Source: Pardosa pseudoannulata (taxonomy: Eukaryota; Arthropoda; Arachnida; Araneae; Lycosidae). Taken from it: a DNA stretch of 64,000 nt. How positions within the stretch are numbered: position 1 is the stretch's first letter; the number at the start of each line of letters is the position of its first letter. The notes beneath the pieces were generated by a model, which was given only the letters and a program-made list of their open reading frames with translations, had not been told where the DNA came from and searched no databases. This document shows, one piece after another, positions 46,531 through 57,889 of the stretch. The stretch lies in assembly GCA_032207245.1 (NCBI GenBank), contig CM063510.1, positions 156,563,758 through 156,627,757 of the forward strand, given 5' to 3'. Both the position numbers and the translations under genes were made by a program.

Positions 46531-47436
46531 TTATATCCATTCATATAGTGTACAAACTTTAAAAAAAGAATAAAATTTTATGAATTTTGTTAGAATTACA
46601 TTGTTTGGTTATGATAAAATCATGTTTTTAGTACAAATAAGAATATACATAAAATAAAATTATTCATTAAAATCTGAACTGAAAACCGAAAACCGTTATT
46701 TTGGGCGGAACGAAAACCGGAACTGAATTCATATATTTTTATTTAGTTGAACCGGAACAAACACCGGAACGAAAAAAATTACTATTCAAAGCACTGGAAA
46801 AATACCCATTTTGACCATGCCTGAACCTATTTAGAGTCTAGTTTTAACGTGAGGTGAGAGTTTGAAATTTTTGCTGCAGATATTTAATATATTTTTTCAT
46901 CGCGTCGGCACAAACCCGAAATCGTTCGCAAAAATACGAGGAATTTCCACTTGAAGGTACTTTCGAGGCTTTTAATGATCTAGGACGTTACCGCGTAATA
47001 AAGGAAGCGCGCACAATAAAAGGTAATAATAGAAAAGTGGCGTAAGAAGAGGCAAGATAGCGAAGGGAGTATAAATGGGGAGAGTTTTCCATACACGTAA
47101 GCCCTCGCGAAATTTCAAGAATGTACTCCATAAAAACCATATGAAGAGCGTCAAAACACTGTTCATAGGTATGGTGGTGAAAAAAAAGCGTGTGGTGGAG
47201 TTACCTTTATCGCCCAAGCTATTGTGTCGGTTTCGTTTGAGAGAGCACTCAAAGGAAAAGGCACTTACTTTGTTGGTGATATGCATTGCTCGGTTAATCA
47301 TAAAAGCATTTCTCAGTTTTTCACTTTCTAATATCCTAGGGACCCTATAGGCCGAATAGTTCAGTTAAAAGCCGAAAACTTTTCATATGTACAAAATATA
47401 TTTAGAATTTAATTTCTTTTCCAATACAGTTGGTAA
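46531..47436. other. Unassigned region
   Basis: 46660-46800 carries a degenerate internal repeat of GAACCGGAAC/AACCGAAAACC type. Frames at 46972-47301 (-) and 47075-47350 (+) overlap antisense, with no known domain. Confidence 0.35.
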
Positions 47437-47572
47437 TACAGACAGATATATTTATGCTAAACACGGCTCTGAAGATGTTGCCAACTTAACACCCGAGAAG
47501 CACGTGTAGCTTAAGAACTGCTACGAATACAAGTAACATTGCCCCCACTGGGTCTTCATCATTTAGAAAAAG
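47437..47572 (-). repeat. Dispersed repeat R3, copy C
   Basis: Inverted relative to the copies at 18900 and 27455: TTTATGCTAAACACGGCT, CACGTGTAGCTTAAGAACTG and CAAGTAACATTG are the complementary blocks. Confidence 0.6.
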
Positions 47573-47674
47573 GAACAAACCAGAAAACCCCTAGGCTTGA
47601 GCTGCCACGTCCGGGTGTATCATTTGAACATGGACATTGCTAACATGAACATAATTGACATACCCTAGTTTCCA

Positions 47675-47922
47675 TTAACCCCTTGATGACCAGCAGGTAA
47701 ATACTATACTAGTTGACCGTTAGTAAAACCGTTGCCGTGTACGCCCTCTAGTAATTAAATTTAGCAATTAAAAATTGAAATAAAACGTTCAAATCTCCTA
47801 TTGCCCATACGCGACGCTGGTCTCTCAATATCAACCGGAGATCATCGCTGGAGGCGAAGCTAGACTGATAAGAGTGAAATCGCTGCGTAGGGTATACGAG
47901 ACGTTGGTGGCAAAGGGGTTAA
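47675..47922. mobile_element. TTAA element, family E
   Basis: The left end is TTAACCCCTTGATGACCAGC and the right end ACGTTGGTGGCAAAGGGGTT then AA, an inverted repeat strong over TTAACCCCTT and weak beyond. It is 248 bp with no ORF. Confidence 0.7.
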
Positions 47923-48883
47923 TGAACACGTTGGATCTTTGGCTTGCAGGAGCTTCAAAAGTCATAACCCTCCTGTTATGAGATCGATGTCCTTGCAGAC
48001 TGGACATTGAGGCTCAGAATTTAAAACAGACAAGATAAAGGTTCGAAGAAATATTTTACAGATCAATATTTTACCTTATCGAGGTTTTGATTTCAAGAAA
48101 ACCCGAGCTGAATCACAACCGAAAATTTTCGCTTTTCGAATACAACTTAAATAAAAGTAAATATCTTGATATGAACTAGGCAGCGAGTCTCCACCTCGGC
48201 TACAAAACCAAAATAACATTTACAGCATTACACGGGGTGAATAACTATTTCCTGTGCCAGATGTTCCAACAAGCTACCAAAAATTATCACCAACATATCT
48301 CGATACTACATAAGGTTCTTCATTCGAATCCTCTCGGAACCCGTTCCTTCGTTTCTTGCATCTTTTTCCCGCTGCCTGGAACTTTGTTTGTTAAAGCCCG
48401 GGTCTTCAGACGATTTCCAACAACCATTGTTGCACTTTTAGGATATGAAACCCACCCTTTTGTCTCAGATACGTAGGGCACAAGAGTGTTACAATCTTCT
48501 GGAATACGTAAAGCATGTACAGAATGCAGAACAAAAATTACGAAAATAGACCTCTAGATGTTGGACAGATGTAAAAAGATATCACAGATCACTATAAATC
48601 TGGAGAAAAATTTTCTTTGGAGTGTAATCTGTATATGTTGTCTGTCTCGAAAACATAGCAAGCTATATGAGTGAACTCCAACCAGTGTTTCACTTAACCC
48701 TTTTTACCTGAGTATCTTTAATTCAATCGTAAATTCTCTAGGCTTTTCAAGAGATTATTACAACAATCCTGACAAATCGAGAAGCAGTTATATATCAGAA
48801 GTGTAAAACATATGATATTTCACTTTCTTTCAGCAAAGAAACAAGAGTCTCCTGATCTGTCACGAGGTAAAATATATTTAAAA
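47923..48883. other. Unassigned region
   Basis: No repeat recognised. The frame 48237-48476 (+) has no known domain. A TTAACCC start at 48696 has no visible partner. Confidence 0.35.
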
Positions 48884-49551
48884 CAATGATTCTCAACCTT
48901 TTTTAAGCTTCAATCCCCATTTGGAGTCAAAATGTATTCAACGCCCCCACTCTTTTGTACAACTCCTGTAATTTAAAGTATCGAAAAGGAGAAGTATTCA
49001 ATTATAAAAAGCAAAATGCTTAAGTAAGTTTCTTCAATAGAATTGCACACCAAATTTTTGTTACTGAGACATTCTCAAGCAACTCTCAATCAAATGCTGT
49101 TGATTAAATATATTTTTCTGAATGTCGGTCCAATTTCAAATAGAACATAATAGATGAGCGATTCTGGTTCTGGTACCACTGCCTAAGTTCTTTTTAATAC
49201 TGATAAAATCTGTATGAATTAGATAGTTAATATAATAAATTTATTTATTTTTTTTAAATTAAGTTTGAAATCCCAAACTATCTTACATCACTCCCCTACC
49301 AGCCGAAAAAAGTTCACTGCCCATTCGCATCGTCCCATCTGTGGGTCAGTATCGCCCCCGCTGAAATTTGGTTTTGGTTTGGTTTGGTGTGCTACGGTCT
49401 ACTTTTTGCAACACGAGAGCTAATGAGACCGGGGCCTACAGCTTAAAGTCAATTCCGAACGGCTACGAACATCCATGCCACAGTGGGATTCGAACCCACG
49501 AACTCCGGTGCAGAAGGCCAGCATCCTAGCAGCCCCCGCTGAGAACCAATC
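48884..49551. mobile_element. Old hAT element with a SINE near its right end
   Basis: The left end is CAATGATTCTCAACCTTTTT and the right end, read inward, GATTGGTTCTCAGCGGGGGC, both of the CAGTGGTTCTCAACC hAT type. The flanks ATTTAAAA and GTTTAAAG may be a mutated 8-bp duplication. SINE copy 14 duplicated GCCCCCGCTGA within the right terminal zone. Confidence 0.6.
49365..49531 (-). repeat. tRNA-derived SINE, copy 14
   Basis: The duplication GCCCCCGCTGA lies at 49354-49364 and 49532-49542. The head is truncated before the A box. Confidence 0.9.
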
Positions 49552-51655
49552 GTTTAAAGGAATATTTAAATGAAAACTGCCTGGAAGAAAATTCATCTTC
49601 CCCATAGGTTAATAGAGCTAGAAAAATACGATATGACCAGCACTCAACCACCTTAATTAATTACGATCTTGATCTAAATCTGTTGTAACGCTACCATTAA
49701 AAATATCTTCTGCGATATTTTATAATTAAGTCCCTAATGAATGATTTTATACCCTCAAGATAGAGGTCACTATAAACAAAGTTGCTATTACTAAGGTGCG
49801 GGAAAACCATGCTAATACAGCTCTTTTAATTTGAACGGTTCGCAGCTTGTGGCTGTCGTCCGTCGAAATAGAACTGAGGAGAATAATGGATGCTTTAATG
49901 AAAGTTGTGTCCGAGCCATCCATCAAATGGATGTCCAAATGGATGGTTTCGTCACTCTCATTAGGGCTGCGGTGTGGAGGTGTCACGTTAAGGCTACCCG
50001 TGGTAAGTGGGTGTGACTGGTCGACGATGCACCAGGAACCGCCAGTCACGCTCAGGAGGTGTCCGGCTTTCACGTGCCAATGCCACTTTTTTTCCCCCTT
50101 CAGTCTCCTGTTCACGGAGTGATTATCGACAGGCAAAGATCGATTTCCCTAACCTGAATATTTAATAGGATGAATGACATACTTTTACCCTGAGATTATT
50201 ATTTTTTCCTGCAATTTAATTTTTCCCGTCAGTGAAATTCAAACTTGATTCGATGTTAAATGTGGTGGCAAATGTATCAGTTAAATGGTACCGTATCATA
50301 TTAAGACTTGCTGAGTATAATCTTTGATATAAAAAGAATAGCGGAACTATCGCAAAAATTGAACTCGTTATTAAGATATAGATCAGTACAGTAGCGCAGC
50401 CAATCTTCCTGCCTGGACGGACCTAGTGTCAAAATTGTACGTTTAGTTGAGATTCCTTGAACTTCTGGATCACATGATATGAAGGTTATAATACCCAAAA
50501 CTAGAAATTATAAACAAATGCTTCACTTAACCACAATTAGTTTCCGAATTGTTCTCGACAAAGGTTCTACACGTAGTTTTCTAAAAGTGTTCGTAATCTC
50601 TTCGATAAAATCACCTGATAAAATGAAATTCGTACCATTACAGTCATCGATTTTGCTATAATATCTATGCTTTAAATTATTTACTAAATGTGTGAAAAGT
50701 AAAAGAGGGGATAACCTTAACAAAGCCTTATAACACGTCAAAAAACTATCATAACTAAATGTCACCCATTTGTATCCTGTTGCAAACAAGGAAATTAGTT
50801 ATTCCAATTTTTAAAAAATAATGTATAGATATTGCTATTTTTTTATTATATTATATACAATTTTGCCACTCGTGATATCTTTTTGAAAAAAAATCAAAAC
50901 TACACTATTTTTCCTTCAATGAAATTCATCAAATTTCGGACAGAACTCTATTTGCAAATTCGCTCTCGTTTTATCATCAGAGATCAGTATTTATAGAGGT
51001 GGAAGTGGACATCCCTTCATGAGTTAATGGAGGTGACTATCTACATTGCTCGGTTTAAATTATCCTTTATAAAATGTTGGTTACACTATTAATGTTAGTT
51101 CGCCTCTAGCTAAACTTTTTGATTATTGTCGTTTGTCACTATTAATTCCCATAAACTTATATTGATAAGGAATCAATTTCAAAATTTACCTGTTTGGGTT
51201 GTAAACCCTTTTTGTCTTTTTAATACCCCACATTTATGCTATTGAGAAGTAATTAATGTAATAAAAGTTTTGGTTATTTTGCTTTCACTTTAAAAAAGCT
51301 ATTCCAATTTCCTACTTTCTCATTTTCTCTTTACATTTAAAACATACAAATAATCGAATATTTTATAACTCATGAGTACATAGCTGTTTTAATAAACTAA
51401 AACGACTAAACCTGTATCTTTAATTAAACTTGGCTTATTATTTCACACTGGTACCTCTATCCAACTTACAGAATTTTACGAAAATTCGCCGACTATGGAA
51501 GTGAGGCAAGCAGGTATCTAACGTGGTTTCGAACCTAGTTGAAAACCCCTGGTTTAAGAGTGTGTCCTGGACTTCATCACGGTACAGTCCACAAGATAAG
51601 ACAGTTTTCTTAACCTGATTTATGCTTACAATAGGTCGCGAAATTAACATAGTAA
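49552..51655. other. Unassigned, with the longest non-repeat ORF
   Basis: 49747-50136 (-) holds a 129-codon frame with the opposite-strand frame 49847-50122 also open. The minus product has no domain I recognise. The block 49830-50150 is less AT-rich than its surroundings and could be an exon or a conserved segment. The rest is AT-rich and unassigned. Confidence 0.3.
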
Positions 51656-52181
51656 TTAACGCATTGTAAGTGGGACACGTACTAGTATGTTTTCTGACGA
51701 TTGATACTTGAGCGCGGGTCACGTACTAATACGGTTTATTATGACAACATGGTTTGTTTGTGGATACAAAAATAACGGTATATACAGGAAAACGAAGCCG
51801 AATGTTCTTGTCTACTACATAGATTCTGGAAAAATTTAGACAAATAAAAACTAGTTTTTACATCAGTCGATGCGGAACCACAGAACGGGAAAAAATTAAA
51901 ACTATATACTACTATTTCTATTTGATTTTTCATATTTACTATACTATTATAAATTTATCCACTAAAAATATATTTTTTGTTTACAAAAATATAGTGGTTG
52001 TTATTTATATATTTATATTTATATATTTGTTTATATATTTCAATATAAAATACGAAAAGTTGGTTAAAAAATTAAATAATTTTCGATCGATTGAGATTTA
52101 ACTGAATAATTAAATTGACGAGCAAAACGCCAGCTCCCGGTATAATTCTGCTGCAAAATCTACACGCACACAATGTGTTAA
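51656..52181 (+). mobile_element. TTAA element, family A, copy 3
   Basis: TTAACGCATTGTAAG at the left and CGCACACAATGTGTTAA at the right. It holds about one and a half of the 44-bp palindromic units, so it represents the short form of the element expanded at 8936. Confidence 0.88.
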
Positions 52182-52455
52182 GTAAAAGCATTAATTAAAA
52201 ACAATTTTTAAATAAAAAATGGCAGATTAATAAGTTTTTTCAAACATATGATTCTCTTCTAAATATAAGTTAATATTTCTTTGAAGTTTTTGGCCTTCTA
52301 AATGCTTTTAGATAACTTAAATAAATATTAATTATATATTTCTGTTGACATTTCGTGCAGTTAACATTCCAATAAGGTAAGCACTGGGTAGATTTTCTCA
52401 CTCGTCCTCGGTAGTTCTTATTAGCCTTGATATTTCTTCGATAGATTAAAGAGGG

Positions 52456-52611
52456 TTAAGGCTAATTTCACCAAAGTCGTATAACGACCAACCGAGATTA
52501 ACATATAACGCCAGCCAATGGTGGGACGCATTTTTCCGTTTAAACAGAGGTTAATCGCGGTTAACTAACTCGCGGTAAGCTGTTAAATGACTTTGGTGAC
52601 ACCGGCCCTTA
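52456..52611. mobile_element. Harbinger-like miniature element
   Basis: Inverted ends: AGGCTAATTTCACCAAAGTC and, read inward from the right, GGGCCGGTGTCACCAAAGTC, flanked by TTA on both sides (52456-52458 and 52609-52611). A 3-bp TTA duplication and a GGCCGGTTTCACCAA-type end fit PIF/Harbinger MITEs. It is 156 bp with no ORF. Confidence 0.6.
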
Positions 52612-53424
52612 GTTTATCCTTCTTATAGCTTGCTTTTTCGAAATTCATGAGGTCTCAACCAGTGTTCTTCATTCCCATTTGGACATCTGAATTTTCTGAA
52701 GATTACGGTACTCTGTGCAAACTTTGTATACGAGACAGTGGAAAAACAAATGAGTGACAGAAATTAAGATAGATCGTGGAGTCCATGGTAAGAGTCTCTA
52801 AAAAGGGCGTGGGACGCCATTTTAAGCAGCCGGCTCATATTTAAGGAAATTAAAGAGATTATATCATGGCCTAGAAGTAAATTAACGGTCAATGTAGAAC
52901 TGATATATGAGAATGCGTTCGCCTCCTACGTGTGATCATTAAATCTATTAAATACAATTAAAAAAAACCGAGCTCATTTACTACGATATAATAATGGTCC
53001 TTTGGGTGCGTGTGTGTGTGTGGGCCTAAATTTAGCATATTTTAATTTAGTTGGATTGGCGTCTGCTTGACAGCATTTCATTTTATGAAAATATTTTTTA
53101 AATCAGTGGAGCGTGATAATAATGATAATAGATTAATATAAATGACCCCTATTAAACGTTGCCTTAAAACAATTCTATAAGAACAACGATATATTTATAA
53201 TGGAAGGGTTATCCAGGTGTATGGACCATACCCGAAATATTTCCAACGTGTCCATTGCAAGATTTTTTAAAAAACCTATTCAAAGAGCATTCTAGACCTT
53301 ACAAGTGCTACATATAACAGTTTTTGTACTTAGTAAAGGATGTTTCGTACATGAGCTTACAGACCTCCCAGCTGTTATGAAAAAATCCTAGTTTCTACGA
53401 ATTTAGCAAGTAACTACGATCTTA
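52612..53424. other. Unassigned region
   Basis: Nothing recognised apart from a short (GT)n at 53009-53021. Confidence 0.4.
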
Positions 53425-54105
53425 CGAAAATCAGTCAAAAAATATATACAGGAATAAAAAATTACATCGTATCCGAGAATTCAAAATGAATGAATATATT
53501 TTAGTCATCGATATAAAGAAATCCATAAAAAACTTTTCCGATCCATTTTCGTGTAAGTACGGTGCGATACCATACTATCTCGAAGGTAGAAATTTTTGGA
53601 TTAAAAATTTGATTTTTTTGTCTGATAATACTGGTTATAATAAAATAGTATATTTCTATGTTCTTCCCTCAGTATATTTGAGATTTTTTTAAATTATTAT
53701 TTCTTACAAAAAAAAAAATGTTTAGGTGTGAAATAACATTTACATACAACTAAAATAAATCTAAATAAAATACTCTATATAACTTTTTATGGGAGTTTTC
53801 AGTTCAGAAATGTATATAAATGTATGTGATATTTTGAAAATGAAGTATTGTCTATTCGAAATTTCATATGGGATTTTAGATACTTCAGTAGAACTGATTG
53901 TTTTGTTTGATCAGTAAATATACACACAAAGATTTAGTATGTGCATTGTGGCAAGCGTGCGATTGCCCAGGATTTAATGGTGTAAAAACTCGCCATCCAA
54001 CCTACCTCTCAAATGAGTGTCTACTATTTTTGATTTCAAAAGATGTCGAGTGCTACTCTTTTCAATATTCAAAGGTTGGCAGGTCTGAGTTTATTACAGA
54101 CTTCC
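53425..54105 (+). repeat. Large inverted repeat, left arm
   Basis: Pairs over about 680 bp with 55690-56375. Blocks include AATAAAAAATTACATCG, CGATACCATACT, GATAATACTGGTTATAA, AACTAAAATAAATCTAAATA, TGATCAGTAAATATACACAC, CAGGATTTAATGGTGTAAAA and GTTGGCAGG. Short indels and scattered substitutions separate the arms. The frames 53486-53692 and 53898-54173 inside it have no known domain. Confidence 0.88.
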
Positions 54106-54720
54106 TAAAAGAGGCTTTCTGCTCTTCCTTTTTACTTTGTGGTTTGTATTACTCAACATTAAAAATAATTTAGACACAGTATAGAAAGAAATAATTTTGT
54201 TTTATTCCCCTCCAGCTTTTATACAAACTAAGAACTGTCGAGTTATTTCCTGACATTTGTGAGCAGTGTCGATCTCAAAATAAAGTAACGAATTCCTTTT
54301 TAGAGTAGAATGGGACATTAAAAGTGCTTTTTTTTTTCTTTTCAGCCCTACGAATAACAGAACCGTAAAAGGGAAGAAATTTCGGGACAGTGCCGGGGAA
54401 TTAAAGTTTTATGTTTCTGTGAGATACTTTTTTTAATGCATAGTAGCTATATCTTTTTTCAATGCACAGTAATAAAAACCTCCAAACAATTTGCAAGCAC
54501 AAAGGCAGAAAAGAATTACCGAGAGGAAAGCGAATAGACATACAATGAAACTCAAACATGTTTCATCAATATATTTCATATTTATTTTATATAACACTTA
54601 TGTGTGTATACCACGTCTCCTGTTTGTTTTTTAAGTTGAACAATCATATCTCTTGTATAACGTGCACCTAAAATCGGACTTTGCAGATTGATAACCTATT
54701 GCTAAGTGGACCGAATACCT
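54106..54720. other. Spacer of the large inverted repeat, left part
   Basis: AT-rich, no feature recognised. Confidence 0.4.
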
Positions 54721-55480
54721 TGTAACGTATCCGGTCCCTGTTTTAGGTGACACAAGGAAGAATCAGGTGTATCTTGATTAATGAATTTATTTACACTTCT
54801 GCTATATACATCATTTCACAACTACACACAAAAAAAAACAATTTCAGATCACAGGTAAGTGATTAGTACACGTAGGCCTGAGTAGAGACGGGTACCTAAA
54901 CTAAAATCAGTCTCTGCCGAAATATGGGTGATTCGACGGAAGAAACAATTAGGTAGCTCTCGCGAAAGTTCACTGAAGTACTGGTAGAATATCAAAGCAC
55001 AGTTAGAGTTCCGAAGGAAAAATGCAAACAATCCTGAAGAGGATTATATTAGAAAAGGAAACCCAATGCACAGGGTATCGTTTCATTCTCAGCAAGAGAT
55101 ATATCCCAAGACGGGATTTCGCTAAATAAAACTCTCCGATAGAGAGACTGGTCGAGACGACCTCCGAGTTAGCCGATGCGGACTACTCCTTAAAGAAAAC
55201 ATCCCAAGGTGGGATTATAGCAAAAAACTCTCCGGTCGAGAGACTGGTCAAGACGACCTCTGAATTAACTGGTTGCTATCTAACTAACTTCTCTAAAAAA
55301 CTAATCTTCTCTCGCCTCTTTCTAGGGGAGGGGCCTCACCCACAGTTTCATTATTGGATCACTTAGCGATGACCTCACCTTCGAACAACTGGATTGGTCC
55401 GGGTTAAACAATCATCGGCCTCAAACCCAGGGGTCCCTGGAATTCTTATCGGCTACATCCAAGTCGCGGCAAATCCTTTG
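54721..55480 (-). repeat. LTR-like sequence, copy B
   Basis: Shares about 240 bp with 46149-46392, starting TGTAACGTATCCGGTCCCTG. Beyond this lies an internal near-duplication: CCCAAGACGGGAT..CTCTCCGATAGAGAGACTGG and CCCAAGGTGGGAT..CTCTCCGGTCGAGAGACTGG (55108 and 55202). It fits an LTR, possibly a solo LTR; the right end and target duplication are undetermined. Confidence 0.4.
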
Positions 55481-55611
55481 TAGTTCCAGTGATCATATTT
55501 TTGGCTGTCAGTGAAGGTGCCGGGTTATCTGGTATATTGTTCCTCTACTATAGGGCACAGCAGTGTAGACATCGTGATGCCGGGGAAAACAATCCTTTTG
55601 TATCCACACAA

Positions 55612-55685
55612 GTGAAGTCCACCTCTTAAAGCAAAGTTCTTTGATGTCGACACACTGCTAAATCATGCCGTTAAAACCTTCTCCG
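55612..55685 (-). repeat. Dispersed repeat R6 fragment
   Basis: Reverse complement of the block at 2850-2935 (AAAGCAAAGTTCTTTGATGT). It abuts the right arm of the large inverted repeat. Confidence 0.5.
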
Positions 55686-55689
55686 CCAG

Positions 55690-56375
55690 CTGTTTGAATG
55701 TTATCATAAAGGCAGTCCTGCCAACTTTTGAATATTGAAAATAATAGCACTTGACAATTTTTGAAATCAAAAATAGTAGCACACTCATTTGCGAGGTAGG
55801 TCGGATGGCGAGTTTTTACACCATAAATCCTGGGCAATTACACGCGTGCTATAACACAATGCACATACTAAATCATTGTGTGTATATTTACTGCTCAAAC
55901 AGAACAATCAATTCTACTAAAGTATCTAAAATACCATATAACATTTCAAATAGACGACATATCATTTTCAAAATATCATATACATTTATATACATTTCTG
56001 AACTGACCCCCCCTCCATAAAAAGTTAGATGAAGTATTTTATTTAGATTTATTTTAGTTGTATTTAAATGCTATTTCACACCTTAACATTTTTATAATCA
56101 GAAATAATAATTTTTATAAACTCTCATGAATATACTGAGGGAAGGACATAGAAATATACTATAACATTACAACCAGTATTATCAGACAAAAAATCTAATT
56201 TTTAATCCAAAAATTTCTACCTTTGAGAGAGTATGGTATCGCACTGTAGTTACACGAAAATGGATAGGAAAAGTTTTTTACTGATTCCCTTATATTGCTT
56301 GCTAAAATATATTAATTAATTTTGATTTTCCGGATGCGATGTAATTTTTTATTCTTGTATATATTTTTCTACGAA
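55690..56375 (-). repeat. Large inverted repeat, right arm
   Basis: Inverted partner of 53425-54105. Immediately outside it the sequence reads GTCAATCTAGTGTTAA (56385-56400), which looks like the right end of a TTAA element (inward TTAACACTAGATTGACGACC). No left partner was found. Confidence 0.88.
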
Positions 56376-56400
56376 AAATCGGTCGTCAATCTAGTGTTAA

Positions 56401-57320
56401 AGATAAAAAGTGTAAATAAACATCAAATAAAATTATTTTGTAAATAATATTTATATCTTTTTTAAACACGTTAATGTATGTCTCAAAAATTCTGGGAATT
56501 GGATATAGAACCTAACGCTACGGCCTTTGACTACAGCCTCGAAAAATAGAATTTTTCAACAGCCTCAAACTAGCGGAGGCAGAATGGTTTCATCTGCTAT
56601 AACAGCATTAGCCCCACAGTGAAAGCGAAATTAATATTTAGTGTTCCAAAAACTCTCTCATTGTTATGGATGAGGGCGTTGCTGCCGACGGAATGATTTA
56701 TGCAAATACTGTTTACAAATCTTTCACTTCGCTTTTCATTGACGCACAATGCAAGTATTCATTGCATTTATAAAACTGTGGGCATCACGCACGCTGCCAA
56801 CGGTCAATTTAAATATTGGGTGAGAATGGTTTTTCTCGTTTTACATGAATTTTCACTGCCTCGTATGCAGAATACGGAGAAAGCCTTTTAATTTTGAATA
56901 AATTGACAATTACCTTCTTTTAGATGCTCTTAAGTGAGAAAAATCATAAACAAATGTTGCATGGGTATTGTCGTAATCGTATTAAAGAAAAGAACTTAAA
57001 TGATAGTCCAGGTCTAAATTAGTAAATTCAGTTGCCTCAGTTCCCCGAAATCTGACAAAGGAAAATTATGAGAAAATCCATAAAGGAACTGTATTCAAGA
57101 GGAAGCAGTTAAAAAAAAGTCATTTTCCCCCTCCCCCGAAAAAGAATAACTAAATCTCAAAAGGTAGTCTAGGTCCAAATGCGTAAGTCCAGTTGAAGAA
57201 TACAAACTGGCCCCCCAAAAAATCCAGTCCTATACCATATGCTATCCAAAAAATTATTAGAATGCCCTTATCTTGTAAAAATCAAGAATGGCAAAACGAG
57301 TACATTCATGTGAATCTTGA
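56401..57320. other. Unassigned region
   Basis: 56630-56900 is balanced in composition with a 63-codon frame (56700-56891 +) and no known domain. The remainder is AT-rich. Confidence 0.35.
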
Positions 57321-57886
57321 CTAGCCCCTTGACATACAATGACGTCTGAGAGACCTCACTCTTATCATGTGCCAAAGTAGATTTTGACGTCTCAGAAACG
57401 TTGATAGCTGTCTCCGACAGACGTCGTGCGGCATTATATTAACCCCTTAACGCATTTGCCCGTGTCTGACACGGGCAAAATTCAAAATAAATATGCACTC
57501 AAATCGTTTACACTTTGTTTGTGTAGCAATTTTTTATAACTTTTATCCCCTTTCTCGCTCTCTAGTCACCACTCAGAACTAAAATTGCAAAAAATAACTT
57601 ACACTATACTTATATATTCTTTTTCTGTCTTAATGCAAATAATTTTTTTGTCAGATTTTCCTAAAAAAATTCATGCTTTAAGGGGTTAAATCATAATTTT
57701 ATACTGTTACTTAATTATTGTACATTAGCATCAACTATAAACCTCATTAAATGTTACACAGAAAGGCAAATATCGAAGTAAAACGTTCTTTTTCTCAAAT
57801 TTCCCTAAATTGTTCAGATGAGCCTGAACTAAATAGTATTTTTCGGACGCATCAGATTCCGTTTTACTTGTAAGTCAAGGGGTTAA
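57321..57886. mobile_element. TTAA element, family F, with a nested TTAA element
   Basis: The left end CTAGCCCCTTGACATACAAT (decayed TTAA) pairs with the right end, read inward, TTAACCCCTTGACTTACAAG. The element at 57439-57689 is inserted within it. No ORF. Confidence 0.7.
57439..57689. mobile_element. TTAA element, family G
   Basis: A 17-bp inverted repeat with one mismatch: TTAACCCCTTAACGCAT and, inward from the right, TTAACCCCTTAAAGCAT. A 9+9 palindrome GCCCGTGTCTGACACGGGC lies at 57458-57476, preceded by TTT at the same offset as in the piggyBac-like element at 21573. It is 251 bp and non-coding. Confidence 0.88.
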
Positions 57887-57889
57887 TTC

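Noticed and set aside
48696..49560. TTAACCC start at 48696 as a TTAA element
   Set aside because: No inverted partner ending in GGGTTAA was found nearby.
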